Source: Antennarius striatus
Lineage: Eukaryota; Chordata; Actinopteri; Lophiiformes; Antennariidae
DNA: 64,000 nt
Direction of reading: 5' to 3'
Assembly: GCF_040054535.1 (NCBI RefSeq)
Contig: NC_090777.1
Span: 12,921,501 to 12,985,500, forward strand
The notes below the pieces were generated by a model that did not search any database, had not been told where the DNA came from, and was given only the letters and a program-made list of their open reading frames with translations. The position numbers and the translations under genes are program-made. Shown piece by piece: positions 23,695 through 42,441 of this stretch; position 1 is the first letter of the stretch; every line of letters starts with the position of its first letter.

Positions 23695-26600
23695 ATGCCT
23701 TTTTTGGAATTCTTGGCTGGAAGCATTTCAGGTAAACAAATAAAAAGTCTATTCTCTTCTGCCCTGTTCTTTACCTATATTTCCATTGGTTATCACGTGC
23801 TCACTGTCATTGTTGTCTGTTTTTGGGAAAATATTGTAAATAAAAAACAAGAAAAAAAAATTGTTGTCACAATTATGTTATAGAAGAAGACACATATTTT
23901 CAACACCTCCATTCTCTTCAAACAACACAAAAATCTGGGCCCCCAGGTAGTGCAGTGGGTACCTCTTGCTTCACAACAAGAAGGTTCTGGGTGTGATTCC
24001 TTTCTGTGTGGAGTTTTTATATTCTCCCTGTGTCTCTGGGTTCTCCCTGGGTTCTTGGGCTCCAAAAACATGCAGCTTCGGTGAATTTTGCACACCAAAT
24101 TGTATATAGTTGTGAGTGTGAGCGTGTGTGATTGTCTTTTGTGTGGCCCGTCATAAGCTGGCGTCTTATCAGGGGTGTACCCCATCTCTCGCCCATAGCA
24201 ACCTGGGATAGGCTCCAGCAAAACCCTCACCTGCAAGCAGCTAAGCAGCTGTAGACGAGATAATTGTGATCGTCTCGTCTACAAGAAAAAGGATGGAAGC
24301 TAAAACTTGGATATATAGATAGATGAACATCACTGGACGTTCCAAAAGAATGTTGTTCCAAAACTGTTCACCAAGGTTTAGGTTCAGAAGAATCCCTTAG
24401 AAAATCATTGGTGAGATTTAAAAAGACCGTTGCAGCACATGAACCCCGGAAATATTCCAGAGCTGAAGGCTTTTTCCAGGAGGAATGCGCTAAGATTCTC
24501 CAGAAACATGACAGTCTGGTGTTTGTATATGAGGACATAGCAGCAAGATTCATTCATTCATCTTCTTATTCCACTTTTTTGGGTCACGGGGGGTTGCTGG
24601 AGCCTATGCTAGTGGATTTGCGGATGAGAGGCAAAGGAAACTCCGGGCATGCCGCCGGTGCACCGCGGAGCCATACAATCACAAACAATCACACACTCTC
24701 ACCTACAGACAATTTGGTGTGATTAATTCACCTGAAGTACATGTTTTTGTAAGTGGGAGGAAGTCGAAGAACCCAGAGAGACCTCACGCAGACAGGGGAA
24801 GAACCTGCAAACTCCACACAGAAGGGAATCAAACCCGGAACTTTCTAGTTTTGCGGCAACAGCGCTACCCACTGCGCCACCCTACCAGCTACATGTCTTT
24901 ATAAGGTACTAGAGACACGTATCACCTAGGGGTTAAACATTTTAAACTGCAGTAGCAGTCATTTTGTATAAACACTAAATACACATTTAAGAACACAATA
25001 TCTCTTGTATTGAGCTGTTAAAACTGTTTGTTATAACCCATTTATGTTTAACAGCGTATATGGAGAAATAACTTTCCCTTTCTTGGTTTTGCAGGAGCGT
25101 TGGGCGTGGTTGTTGGATATCCAGCAGACACTGTCAAGGTTACATGAAGCATTGAAACCCATAATCATGCCTGACCACATACAGGAAGTGTTTCTGATAC
25201 CTTACTTTGTATCTGTGTAGGTTCGCCTGCAGGCCCAGTCTGAGTATAAAGGGATATTTCACTGTATAGCTAAAACATACACTCATGAAGGGGTAGGTGT
25301 TTTGTTTTTATTACCAGCGTGCAGAAATAAATCTAAGGAAGTATTGATGCCTATTTATCTGTTTATTGTAACTTTATTATATCAGCTCCATGGATTCTTT
25401 AAAGGCATGGCCTTTCCGCTGCTTAGCACTGGCATCATCAATTCCATTGTCTTTGGTGCTTATAGTAACGCCTTGGATTACATGAGCCAGTCTCAGTGCA
25501 GCCACCATGCTGAAGCTAAAGCAGCCTCCGCTGCACAGGTGTTCACAGCCGGCTGCTTCTCAGGCCTCATACAGGTAAGGACACTGGATGCTCGTTGTCA
25601 GGTTGGTGCTACAGTGTTATTATTAGTGTGAGACATTTCCATGTCCATTGACTGTATGTGTGGGAACTGTTCTGTCATTCATCTCGGCCAGGACCAATAA
25701 ACAGGCTGTAGTGGTTGTAACGTAATCCAGTGGGGAAATGTGCCCATAAGATTACATCACCGACCATAAATCTCAACTGATCATAATATATGAAAAGTGT
25801 TGTTGCTATTATAAGTGAAATTTCAGGTAATATGAGCTTAACATTCAGTTATAACGACTTGGCATTATGCAGGTGGGTGTCTTCTTCTTTTCCTTTCGGC
25901 TTTTCCCTTCAGGGGTCGCCACAGCAGATCAATGGCCTCCATGTAAACCTGTCCTTTGCATCCTCTTCTCTCACACCAACTACCTTCATGTCCTCATTCA
26001 GCGTCCCTACTCTCAGTCCTATACTCTTGGCGCTCCTCTTTTCACTCTTCGTGCAAACACACTTTCCTCCTCTCCTTCTTCGACCAACAGTAGTCCAATT
26101 TCCACCGGCGCCCTGTAGGTCAACAGTGCCGATGGCGGTCGTTGTTAACCTGGGCCTCGACCAATCCGGTATGGAAGCCATAGGTTTGATTCGCATCTTT
26201 GATTTGGCAAAAGTTTTACGCCAGATGCCCTTCCTGACACAACCCTCTGTATTTATCCGGGCTTGGGACCGGCACAATAAGACACTGGCTTGTGTCCTCT
26301 TGTGGCTATATTACCGACCATAAATCTCAACTGATCATAATATATGAAAAGTGTTGTCGCTATTATAAGTGAAATTTCAGGTAAAATGAGCTTAACATCC
26401 AGTTATGTGTTTGACAAATGCCACTTCTCAAGCTGCGCCGCACATCTGTGACTAACAACTGAAATCGTTTCACATAACAACTTGCCATTAAGCAGGTGGG
26501 TGTATTGTGAGGAAAAACTCCCAGGTCAGAAGAACTTAATCATGTAGTCACCTTTTTTAATCTTTTCCAAAAGGTTGTGTCAAAGCAGAAAACCTGCGTC

Positions 26601-27711
26601 AAACGTTTTCCACAAAAAAAAAAAAAAGGACAGGAATCAAGAATCCCACAGGTATCCATTGGATGCTATCTTTCTCTATCCACATGTTTGTTGTGCTGTG
26701 TGGTGGAACTTGATATTGTTATCAACAGACCTTTTTTTCATTTTACTGTACATCTGTTACACAATCACTTGGACTCACGAAGAAAACCTTCTGTAATGAT
26801 TTGTAGGTTATCGAGTTCAGTAACATCTAGGAGACAGTTGCATGGAGACATACAGTTTGTCACGTTTCAGGTAGAAGTGTTCAGTTTAGGGGTTTAACCT
26901 TTTCGATCTAATTGGATCTAATTGTGTAACGCGTTGATAGTAACTTCAAACATAGACTATGACCACGCACACTGGCGGTGGACTGACGCTTGTACTTGAT
27001 CTGCTTTCAGACCTTTGTAAGTGCACCGATTGACCTGGTGAAGGTCCGTTTGCAGGGCCAGACAGTTGCTGACAGATACAAGGGAGCCATTCACTGTGTT
27101 GCCGTCATCCTGAGGGAGGATGGTCCCAGGGGTCTGTTCAGAGGGGCGCTCGCCCTCGGCATGAGAGACATTCCCTGCTATGGACTTTATTTCTTGCCTT
27201 ATGAAATCATGATAAAGGCTCTGACAGAGAGTGGCAAAGAGCCAGGTTAGTTAATGAGTCAACAGTGCAACACCATACACCCTTAATAAATATGGAACCA
27301 GTATGTGTGTTGGTTGTGTTATATATTAGATGCTTTAACCTTTATCTTGATTCAACAATTAATAATGACATTGTTTATAGTTTTTACGCAGCATAAATTG
27401 ACATAACGCAACAACATGCTCCGTCCTCAGGGACATTTGCCATATTGATGGCGGGTGGCATAGCTGGGACAGTCACCTGGGCCACTGCCACGCCCATGGA
27501 TGTGGTGAAAGCCCGACTCCAGATGTCAGGGGCCGGCGGGCGGGAGTACAGCGGGCTCCTCCACTGCATCAGAGAGAGCACCAGAGAGGAGGGCCTGAAG
27601 GTCTTCTTTAAAGGCCTCCTCCTGAACAGCCTGAGAGCCTTCCCTGTCAACGCCATCATCTTCCTCAGCTACGAGAGTATAATGAAGGTTTTCTGTCATC
27701 CAGCAAGATGA
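23695..27711 (+). CDS. Mitochondrial carrier family protein, SLC25A45/47/48 type
   Basis: Six coding exons: 23695-23731, 25095-25138, 25221-25292, 25386-25574, 27011-27245 and 27431-27711. All are GT/AG and in phase, giving 285 aa. The three Solcar repeats show the PX[DE]XX[KR] signature as PADTVK, PIDLVK and PMDVVK, each near the end of an odd-numbered helix. Six membrane helices and a short MPFLEFLAGSISG start are as in SLC25A45, while YPADTVKVRLQAQ plus 'ATATPMDVVKARLQ' and 'LKVFFKGLLLNSLRAFPVN' are shared among A45, A47 and A48. These sit in the inner mitochondrial membrane; A45 and A48 have been tied to methylated amine or choline uptake and A47 to liver metabolism. I cannot choose between the three from sequence alone. 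A poly(A) signal (AATAAA) is at 28204-28209. Intron 1 holds an inverted pair of repeats, and intron 4 a duplication split by an RTE element. Confidence 0.9.
23940..24260 (-). repeat. Dispersed teleost repeat copy, reverse orientation (SLC25 intron 1)
   Basis: Read on the minus strand: 'ggagcctatcccaggttgct' style wording (plus strand 'caacctgggataggctccag'), then the 'gagaacccagagacacaggg' type segment and a tail at 23950 ('gtagtgcagtgggtacctct'). Same family as the next copy, in opposite orientation. Confidence 0.75.
24555..24893 (+). repeat. Dispersed teleost repeat copy (SLC25 intron 1)
   Basis: Near full-length copy: 'tcttcttattccactttttt', 'gggtcacggggggttgctgg', 'gcatgccgccggtgcaccgc', 'agacaggggaagaacctgca', 'gcgctacccactgcgccacc'. 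It lies about 300 bp from an inverted copy at 23940-24260. Confidence 0.8.
25757..25880 (+). repeat. Left copy of a local direct duplication (SLC25 intron 4)
   Basis: 'accgaccataaatctcaact' through 'gcaggtgggtgt' is repeated at 26312-26503 with few differences, except that the left copy lacks about 70 bp present in the right one (between 'agttat' and 'aacttg'/'gacttg'). The RTE element at 25881-26311 sits exactly between the copies. Confidence 0.85.
25881..26311 (-). mobile_element. RTE-type LINE, internally deleted, both ends kept
   Basis: The plus strand shows the reverse complement of the element. 'cttttcctttcggcttttcc' plus 'aggggtcgccacagcagatc' is its 3' end; 'gatggcggtcgttgttaacc', 'cagatgcccttcctgacaca' and 'tatccgggcttgggaccggc' is its 5' end. 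A full element is over 3 kb and encodes an endonuclease and reverse transcriptase; all of that is gone here. It lies in intron 4 of the SLC25 gene, antisense to it. Confidence 0.65.
26312..26503 (+). repeat. Right copy of a local direct duplication (SLC25 intron 4)
   Basis: Matches 25757-25880 from 'ttaccgaccataaatctcaa' to 'gcaggtgggtgt' and carries the extra segment missing from the left copy. Confidence 0.85.
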
Positions 27712-30700
27712 ACTCATTCTTGGTGTGTGAGTGTAGCTTAAGTCGACACACTTGTATTAAGAAATGAAGTTTGCAGAAGTTTTGCGATGCAAACACAAAT
27801 TGATCATATCCTTTGAGATAATGAGCCTGAACGTAGGCGTTTAAAGTCTGGGAAAAGGTCAGAAACATGAACCACTGAACATAAATGATGAAAAGTCTTT
27901 AGAAATACTTTGATGAGGATTTAAGATGCTAATAACTCTTTGGAGAGCTCTGCCCCAGTGCCAGGGCTGATTCTGGGATCACACATTAAATTTTCTAAAA
28001 CATTTCACTTAAACAATAATCACTAACTGTCCACTTGATTCTGTACTCCTTGTTCCTCTTTGCACGGCCTATCATCTGCCATTCTCTACTCTATTTGTAT
28101 ATGCCACTATTATTCAGAGGGAAACATTGTACTTTGGCTACAAAACATGTCTCACGTCTTGACTTATTAGGTATTTAATTGCAGATTTGGATTTTAAAAA
28201 TACAATAAAAAAATAATTTATGTTGTATTGTCACCAACTACATTAAACCATTAAACTACTCAACTCCTCTCTGGGAGAGTTGAAGAAAGTCCACACGAGA
28301 GCTGAGGGATGACACAGATGTAACCCAGCGTTACTTTTACTGTTAGTATTATTTTCTTATTATTTCTGTTCGAACGGGTTTTTTGGTTGAATACGGGGTT
28401 TCCTATGTGCCCTGAACGCACCTCTGTGCCAATCACACTCACACCTCCTCAGAGCTCATTACCTTTGATGAGCTGCAGCCATCCACATGGAGGAGACGCT
28501 GTGGAAGCTGGGCACAGAGCGAAACGCTAGAGAAGTTTGGTGTTGAGCGGGACGCTGTGAACGTTTGATACGGAGCGACATGCTGGAAAAAGTTTGGTGT
28601 TGAGTGGTTGAGCCACGGAGAGTGGATGTTTTTTCTTTTTGTTGAAGAAAATCCTGGCTGGTTTTTTTTATGGGTGAAATCTGCACCAAGACTTGATGCC
28701 TTGACATGCGCGGACCGCATGCCCCGTGGAAGGTGTACAGTGGATACAGTGGATACAGATACTCCTGAATGCTCCACCTGGTTCCCAGGAGGGTGGTAGG
28801 AAAAGGATTACAAGTCCTTTAAGAATTTTTTTATTAACAGATCTGATTTTTTCTTTTTTCCTTTTTTTGTTACTTTTCTTAAGTCAGGTCTGACATAAAA
28901 TTGAATAACCTTGAACAACTATAGACATTGAATGAACATTGGAACCGCAACTGAAAAGTACAGTTATAATGGTGTGGAAAAATATATTTAGTTTTATTAT
29001 TTGTTCATGTGTTTGAAAAATTTAAAATGTTCATATTGGTTTGCTAAATACATTTAAATATTTACTTAAATTTTGTCCGTGTGTTATTAGGGTGGAGGTA
29101 TCAATTTTCCATTCACCACCGCCAGTCTCCTTGAACCTAGTAGAACCTACATATTGGGTAGATATATACAGATATTTAGAGCCCAGTAGATATATATATA
29201 TTTAGATATTTGTCCAGCCTACTCAATAAGAGGGTAACACAGACAATACAGCAAAAACAATACAAATGACATAGACATTTCACTATATCCATTCTTAACT
29301 AGGCCTGTTTATTTTTTATTTCTATGCCTATTTATGATTTTCTATTTATATATTCTTGATGGATTATTTATTACTTTTTCTATTTGGTGTTGTACTACTT
29401 TCTATGCTAGTGATTTCTGTGTGCTTTTTCTGTGTTTTGTGTACTTAGGGAGAAATTAATTTCCCTGACAGAACCTTCTTAAGGGATAAAGTTAAACTCT
29501 AAGATTTTATTGAACTCTTGAAGTGTACAAGAAAAAAAAAATCTGCCGCAGTGTAGTTCAGAATACCTGAATGCATTAGAACTCCTACCACAGTAATAAC
29601 ATACATTATTTTGTAGTATCATATTCTGCATAATTAATTTCGTTTTAATACTCTTGAGTCATGTTACATGCAAAACTTTTACTTGAAGCAGTCTTTTCCA
29701 GAATGTGTTACTTAGAAATGATCAAAATACTCCTGTGTGAACACTTCCTGACCCCACAAACTACAAACCACACCTAGATGAAAATCTGAAGAGGATAAAT
29801 TTTATTTTCTACAATATACTTCAAATATTACTACATCCTCACTAAAGACACATTGATAATTTTTTATTTTGGACATTTCTGCCCTCAATGCTCCTCACAT
29901 TTGCACTTCATACACAGCAAATGTATTTCATGTGGGGATAACCTTTTAAAAATGAAGGTAGATTCTTGAGGCACAAACATCAAGCATAAAAAAACATTAA
30001 CTGTCCGTCTGATTTCAGCAGAATATCTTGTCAAACATTGTTGTCCGTAATGTGGAACTGGAGGCACATTGAGATTACTGACACAACAGAATCGTTTTAT
30101 ATTATTACAATATTGTTTTCTTGACAGAAAGGCATCTGTCTGCAGGAGAACACTAACCAGACTCAGATTCCATGTCTCTGTGACTCAAACCTGATTGAGC
30201 CTAATAAGCAGAGCTACTAATGCAACACCCAGGTTTTAATGAACTTCGTTCATTTTGTGATGGCAGCATGCAGTCAGTTCACAATAAGGCCAAAAATGAA
30301 AATTAAGGTACAGTACATGCTTCGGAAAAAGTTCATGAAAGGTGACAAGCATTCTCAGAATGCAGTCAATGGTTTTAAAACGTTCATGGTTTAAACAACC
30401 ATTCGGAGCTTGTATTCAAATGCAATCAAATTATATTTTACAAAATTTTACAAAATTAATATCTTGTAACTTCATTGTTGAACAGATGTCCACAATCACA
30501 TACATTCAGAAGCTGCTGTAACACAGATAAGAACCAACATACTCTGGAATGTAAATGTTTGACAAAAAGATTCATCAGGAGCTTTTCTCCACCCTGAGTT
30601 CCTGCTGCCAAGAACCACATTTAGACGAAGCTGAGGATCAAGCATTAATAAAGTAAGACAGACAAAAGATTTCCTTAATCATGGTCGCAGGACTAGTGAC

Positions 30701-30747
30701 AGCTGAGCCCCTCACAAAGTTTAGTTGGAGCTCTAAGAAGATAGTGT

Positions 30748-30750
<3 letters not shown>
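27712..30750. other. 3' regions of the SLC25 gene and slc35e2, with intergenic DNA
   Basis: The two genes converge here. The SLC25 3' UTR probably ends soon after the AATAAA at 28204. On the minus strand a possible slc35e2 poly(A) signal (TTTATT on the plus strand) is at 29811-29816, implying a 1.1-kb 3' UTR. Positions 28480-28620 hold a short internal repeat ('agtttggtgttgag' twice). No exon was recognised. Confidence 0.4.

Positions 30751-30771
<21 letters not shown>
30751..30771. repeat. Short (TG)n tract in the slc35e2 3' UTR
   Basis: About 21 bp of TG; CA on the slc35e2 strand. Confidence 0.8.
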
Positions 30772-30778
<7 letters not shown>

Positions 30779-30908
30779 GTGTCTTTCTTGAAAATCAAAT
30801 AAAAATTTGATCACAAAAAAAATGTTAAAATTGTGGAACCTAGAAACAAATGTAGGCAAACACAAGTTTATCAATACCTTGACCCTGCTTCAGGTAGCAC
30901 CTCAGTCT

Positions 30909-36427
<5,519 letters not shown>

Positions 36428-37099
36428 TCAGTCACACAGTAAGTGTTGATGTACGTCCCTGTTGCGTGCCTGTTCTGCAAAATTAGTAGAGAATAAATGT
36501 CAACAAAGGTCACCACATGTTGGAAAAGCAGTAACTGCATTGATACGTATGTACTGTTTATGGGATCATTGGGAACATGTACGATTTAACAGCTGTTTAC
36601 AAGACCAGGAGTTCTGGGATGTTATTCCACAGTGAAAAGAAACACAAAGAAGTCCTGGAACATCGGTGAGATCACCACAGCTGCCTGACTTGAAGTCCAG
36701 ACAAAACATCTGATGAGATGTGAAGACATTAAAGTTAGGAATATGACAGCAGTGGAGCCTTTGTCCACCGACAGTACGATGAGATTCTTCAGGAATGTCT
36801 CCAGGGGTTGGATTCTGGATGAGCCTCTGCAGCAGCAGCAGCGCTGGAGCTACAGTCGGGACAAACTCCTGTAACACATGTTGGACTGAACTTCTTCTAG
36901 TGTCCTTGTTCGATTCTGTTAACATAGAACTGGCTAAGACGCCGGAACCAATGCCTGTTGTGTGTTTGTGTTTCAGGCATTCCCTGAAATGTGTTCTCAA
37001 AACAACCACTAAACCATTGTTTATTTAGAAGTGACAAAAAGGTAGCTAGCTTATTCGTCGAAAGAACGCACCAGCCTAACGCCCGGGAGACAGTCTCAC

Positions 37100-37340
37100 C
37101 TCCGTGAGGATGCTTCCGATCCGCCCGGTCAGTGTCCGGAGGGCTGGTCGGTCGGGTCACAGCCGGCGGGTTACCAACACCAGGCTGAACACTGAGGCTA
37201 ACGGAAAACCTCTGATCTGGCGGAAACACTGCAAAGGAATGGCAGCTAACGCGCCGGTAGGTCGTTTCTCCATGCGCTACGGCAAATGTTCAGAGTGCCT
37301 TCAGTCCCCAAGACACAATGAACGCGGTTATCTCTGAACC
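37100..37340 (-). promoter_or_regulatory. Probable non-coding first exon and promoter of slc35e2
   Basis: A CpG-rich stretch ('cgatccgcccggtcagtgtc', 'acagccggcgggttaccaac') ends on the minus strand at a strong donor (CACGGAG|GTGAGAC) at 37100/37099. It lies about 780 bp upstream of the coding start exon of slc35e2. No Kozak-type ATG with conserved sequence follows, so I treat it as 5' UTR. Confidence 0.5.
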
Positions 37341-38028
37341 CATCGCTACGATCCCAGACGTGGCTGCGAACAACGAGCATTACTGGATAGCAAGCTAACC
37401 CCGAACCGCTACCGGAAGTAGCTTCAAAATAAAACCCCTGCTCGCAAATACACTCCTAAACTACATTCAGAGTAGGAAAGATATATGTTATAGCAAAGAT
37501 TGCACTGAAAATATTAGGACGTAATTATTTATTCTGACTAAAATAAACTATGATTGAATGTATGAATTAGTACCTGGCTTTCGTTGTATGGATTTAAAGC
37601 TTTTATTGTGTAGGGTTTTGTGAATGTTTTTCCGGTATGACTTCGCTCCACTTGACGCAGCTGCCACGAGACAACGTGTGAGGTCAGAAGGATCAGGCAG
37701 ACAGTTGATTGATGATCATAATGCCATGAGAAATGTTTGTCGCGTAAATCTAAACAACCCCACCCCCAACCTCATCTGTTGTTGGATCAATCTGTCACTT
37801 TCTCTTCTTGGGAGATTTGTGTCTAAACTATGTCATCTCATCTGAACTGTTAAAACAAAAAAAACCCGACGGAAATTCATTGGTGTGTCAGATAATCCAC
37901 TTTATTCATGCAGGCTTTCATGTCTTACATTGTTTGCAGTGGGTTGGCTTCCAGCAGATGTTTAGCTCGAAGGAACAAAGGCAGAAGCCGTGTAACATTT
38001 ACCAGCTAATGTACTCAATGATTTTTCT

Positions 38029-38125
<97 letters not shown>

Positions 38126-38981
38126 AGTTGGGAGTGTAGTGCTTTGTGTGTTTCTCCTGAGTGCGGTCGGATCATGTTGTCTGCTGGTTGGACAGACAGT
38201 GGGTTTGTGTGTTCCTGTGTCAGACGAGGCTTTGTTGTCTCCTGCATTCAGTCAGAATACAGGTTCAGGTGTAACAAGGAGATCAAAGGTTTTCTTGGCT
38301 GCTTGTGCTCTTTAGTTTCATGCTACATCTTCACAAGTCTGCAGAGATTTGCTCTGATGCTTCCGTGTTTTTGGATGATCTAAATGAAATACTGTAGTAA
38401 ATGTTACTTAAGCTATAATGACAATTTTCCCACCCTGGTCTGGGGCTCTAGCAACATTTTTATTGGTCCAGAGATTAAATAAAAAGCAAATGGACATCTT
38501 TTTATGGTTCAAAAACATTTCAGCTTTGTCTAAAAGCCTTGCTGACTTCCCACTGACAGATGGGAATTTTCTGTGATGTTACGAACACCTTGAAGGACAT
38601 GAAGGTCCCATGTGTACTGACACACCCAGAACTATAAGGACTATTAGGACTATTGGGTTGTTTGCCTTTCCATGTTTACCCAAACATCATGTGACACATT
38701 TGTGTCACACGGCTCAAGGTGTGAATGTTGGTCAAACTGCTGAGGAGGGGTGTCAGGACTGTGTTTTGAGTGACTGAGGTCGAGACAAAGACCCCCACAA
38801 CTGTTTGGAGATGGTCGTTTATGTTGGACATAGAGGTTTTCCTTTATGTCTTTTCAAAACATCGGTGTCACTGGTTCCTCGTAAAGGGTTACCGTAAAAA
38901 CAATCAGATTTATATCCTCCTGTCTGGTTTGTTTAATGAATACCAAACTGGCTTCACTTCACTCCACAATCTGTCCAGTTT
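37341..38981. other. Gene-free DNA upstream of slc35e2
   Basis: No exon recognised. It contains the TG tract at 38031-38122; the long open frames nearby are driven by that tract. Confidence 0.45.
38031..38122. repeat. (GT)46 microsatellite
   Basis: Uninterrupted dinucleotide tract of about 92 bp. Confidence 0.97.
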
Positions 38982-39333
38982 TATTCATTCTCTGCCACTT
39001 TATCCACCGTGGCGGGTCACGGGGGGCTGGAGCCTATCTCAGCTAGCATAGGGCATGAGGCGGGGGACACTGCGGGCATGACGCCAGTGCACCGCGGAGC
39101 CACACACAATGACAGACAAGCATGCAGACACACACTCACTCCTAGGGGCAATTTGGGACCGGCCAATCAACCTGAAGCGCATGCTTTTTGGAGGTGAGAG
39201 GAAGCCGGAGAACCCGGAGAGAAACCACGCAGACACAGGGAGAGCATGCGAACTCTGCACAGAGCGGGACTCGAACCTGGACCTGCCATGTTGTGAGGCA
39301 ACCGCGCTACCCACTGCGCCACCGTGTCGCCCT
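38982..39333 (+). repeat. Dispersed teleost repeat, best copy in the window
   Basis: It runs from 'ttattcattctctgccactt' and 'ggcgggtcacggggggctgg' through 'ctagcatagggcatgaggcg', 'cattttttgg'-type wording ('agcgcatgctttttggaggt'), 'agagaaaccacgcagacaca' and 'gactcgaacctggacctgcc' to 'ctacccactgcgccaccgtg'. The last part resembles the B-box region of a tRNA-derived sequence, but no intact tRNA or reverse transcriptase is present. Other copies: 1, 18262, 22085, 23940 (reverse), 24555, 46380 (reverse). Confidence 0.8.
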
Positions 39334-40438
<1,105 letters not shown>

Positions 40439-40522
40439 AATAAAAAATAAAATAAATCTATTGATAATTCCTTTTGGGAAATTACTTTTAACTCCAAACA
40501 CTTGCACACGTATACAGTATAC

Positions 40523-40523
<1 letters not shown>

Positions 40524-40605
<82 letters not shown>
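40524..40605. repeat. (CA)41 microsatellite
   Basis: About 82 bp of perfect CA. Together with the TG tract at 40304-40435 it forms a long inverted repeat around an 88-bp AT-rich spacer. Confidence 0.97.
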
Positions 40606-40609
<4 letters not shown>

Positions 40610-40825
40610 TTATACGTCAGAAAATAGCTAGATTTAAATCCATCCATTCTGTGTGTACATGTAGACATGGGTCACACACACTAAGGTCACATCAGTTTTC
40701 GTCGCAGGGCGAGGCCCCCCGGAATAAAAAAGTTTTGGTTACAGCGTCCACACGACAACGCAAACCCGCTGTTTACAAAAAACTTCACTTAGGCCAGTAG
40801 TGGGCAGTAGTGGGTTGAATTAAAG

Positions 40826-41493
40826 CAGCGGTCTCCAACCTTTTTTGCGCCACAGACAGGTTTCATCTAAGGCGATATTTTCACGGACCGGTCTTCATTT
40901 GCTCGATAATAGTTAATGACGCCAGGACAGCTGTAATCTAATAATAAATCATCCGCAGTGGTTTTATGTAAAATGCAGACATCAACAGACAATAAACAAC
41001 CTTTTTTGTCATAAATTGACAATCAACATTTCTGTAAACGAAATAATCTTAAGAAATAATTATATTAAAAACTCGATTCAAGTGACTGCACTGATGAGGT
41101 TTATTTTGAAATATAGCGACATACAATCAGTGCATTCAATGTAGGAGAAATACTGATCATTTCCAATAGAAGGGTGGACAAGTCAATCAAATAATAATAA
41201 TAAAAATAATGAGAATTAGTGGTTGGGGACCGCTGATCTAGGGGTAACGGGAGACAATGACACCTGAAGTGTATTCCGGACGTTCGGTCTACTCCGCGAT
41301 TTGGTACCGGGTCGCGACCCGGTGATTTGGGACCACTGACGTAGACGGATGTAACAGAGAATTGGGAAATTTTTCAAAATAAAACATCTTTCAAAACGGA
41401 AGTAATGTAAATTATTTTCTCTTTCTGTGCGGCCCAGTAGCAAATGGCCCACGGACCAGTACTGGTCCGCGGCCCGGGGGTTGGGGACCACTG
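40826..41493. mobile_element. hAT-like non-autonomous element with 8-bp target duplication
   Basis: The left end is CAGCGGTCTCCAACC and the right end GGTTGGGGACCACTG, so the terminal inverted repeats match at 13 of 15 bases. The flanks are AATTAAAG at 40818-40825 and again at 41494-41501: a perfect 8-bp target-site duplication, as hAT elements make. The interior has no transposase frame. Two more right-end-like copies lie inside (41221-41235 and 41324-41338), so the element is built from repeated or nested ends. The CAG-GGTCCCCAACC wording is like the Charlie branch of hAT. Confidence 0.85.
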
Positions 41494-41892
41494 AATTAAA
41501 GCGTGACAGTGTGAGGTTTTCAAGTGAGCTTCTTCAAATATATCGGTGGGGAGATGCCCAATTAAAATGACATGACAATTTGGACACATCAGGTATTGTT
41601 GAAGCTCAGATGGGCAGCACTGAGGCAAGACCTGACATGGATGAGATCCTGATAGCTAAATATTCCTCTCACTCGTCTGAGGGTTTGAGGTGCTTCACAA
41701 CACACACACGACATTATGACCACTGAAAGGTGAAGTAAAGCACACTCATCATCTCTTTACCTCAGAATGGGGTCACTTAGGGCTTAGCACTGCTGCCTCA
41801 CAGCAAGGTGGTCATGGGTTACCCACATGCCAACATGCAATAACAAGTCTTGCGTGAAAAGTGTCTTGTGTTCCATGTTGAGTGAGAAACCT

Positions 41893-42055
41893 GTATTCAG
41901 TCAGTGGTTGGTTTAATTCACATATTTTTCCGACATTTTTGTTTGTGAAATGTGAATTCCTTTTTGCGTGAATCTTTTGGATTTTTTGTCAACTTGATTA
42001 TCTTGTAATTTGGCTTCTGTGAATTAAAGTGATTTTAAAAATAAATCTTTGCTAA
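41893..42055 (+). repeat. Copy 1 of a 160-bp repeat, probably a LINE 3' tail
   Basis: 'attcagtcagtggttggttt', 'tttgtgaaatgtgaattcct' and 'cttctgtgaattaaagtgat' recur at 43548-43722 with modest divergence. The end (AAATAAAT-like) and the placement of the second copy just before a Tx1 LINE fragment suggest the 3' tail of a LINE. Confidence 0.6.
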
Positions 42056-42441
42056 AATCTCTACTGTTGGATGTGTGGTGGAGATTTGTGGACCCACCCT
42101 GGATGGCACTGCTGCTCTGTCCTCTACTGTGGGTATGACCTCCATGAGGCTCATCAGAAGCCTGTTGAGGAGCTGGAGGAGCCGAATCACCCCACAGCAA
42201 CTGACTTTGATAGATTTATATTGTACAGGCCTTTTAAACCCGAATCATACTGATCCTTTCCCTGCAGAAAGTTTGTCTCTTTGCTCTAACGACTCCGTGT
42301 CAGACCCGATCAGCCTGAGTAATGGGAAAAACATGTATAAATTAATGGTAAAGATTTTAAATAATGATAAACTTACGTACCGCTGCAGTCCTGAGAACTC
42401 AGAGTAGAGTCCAGGAACATTAAATGACTAACTTGTGAGAC

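Noticed and set aside
39100-39333. tRNA-like wording at the end of the dispersed repeat (also 3770-3845, 24800-24893)
   Set aside because: No cloverleaf could be drawn and there is no proper A box and acceptor stem; treated as repeat sequence.
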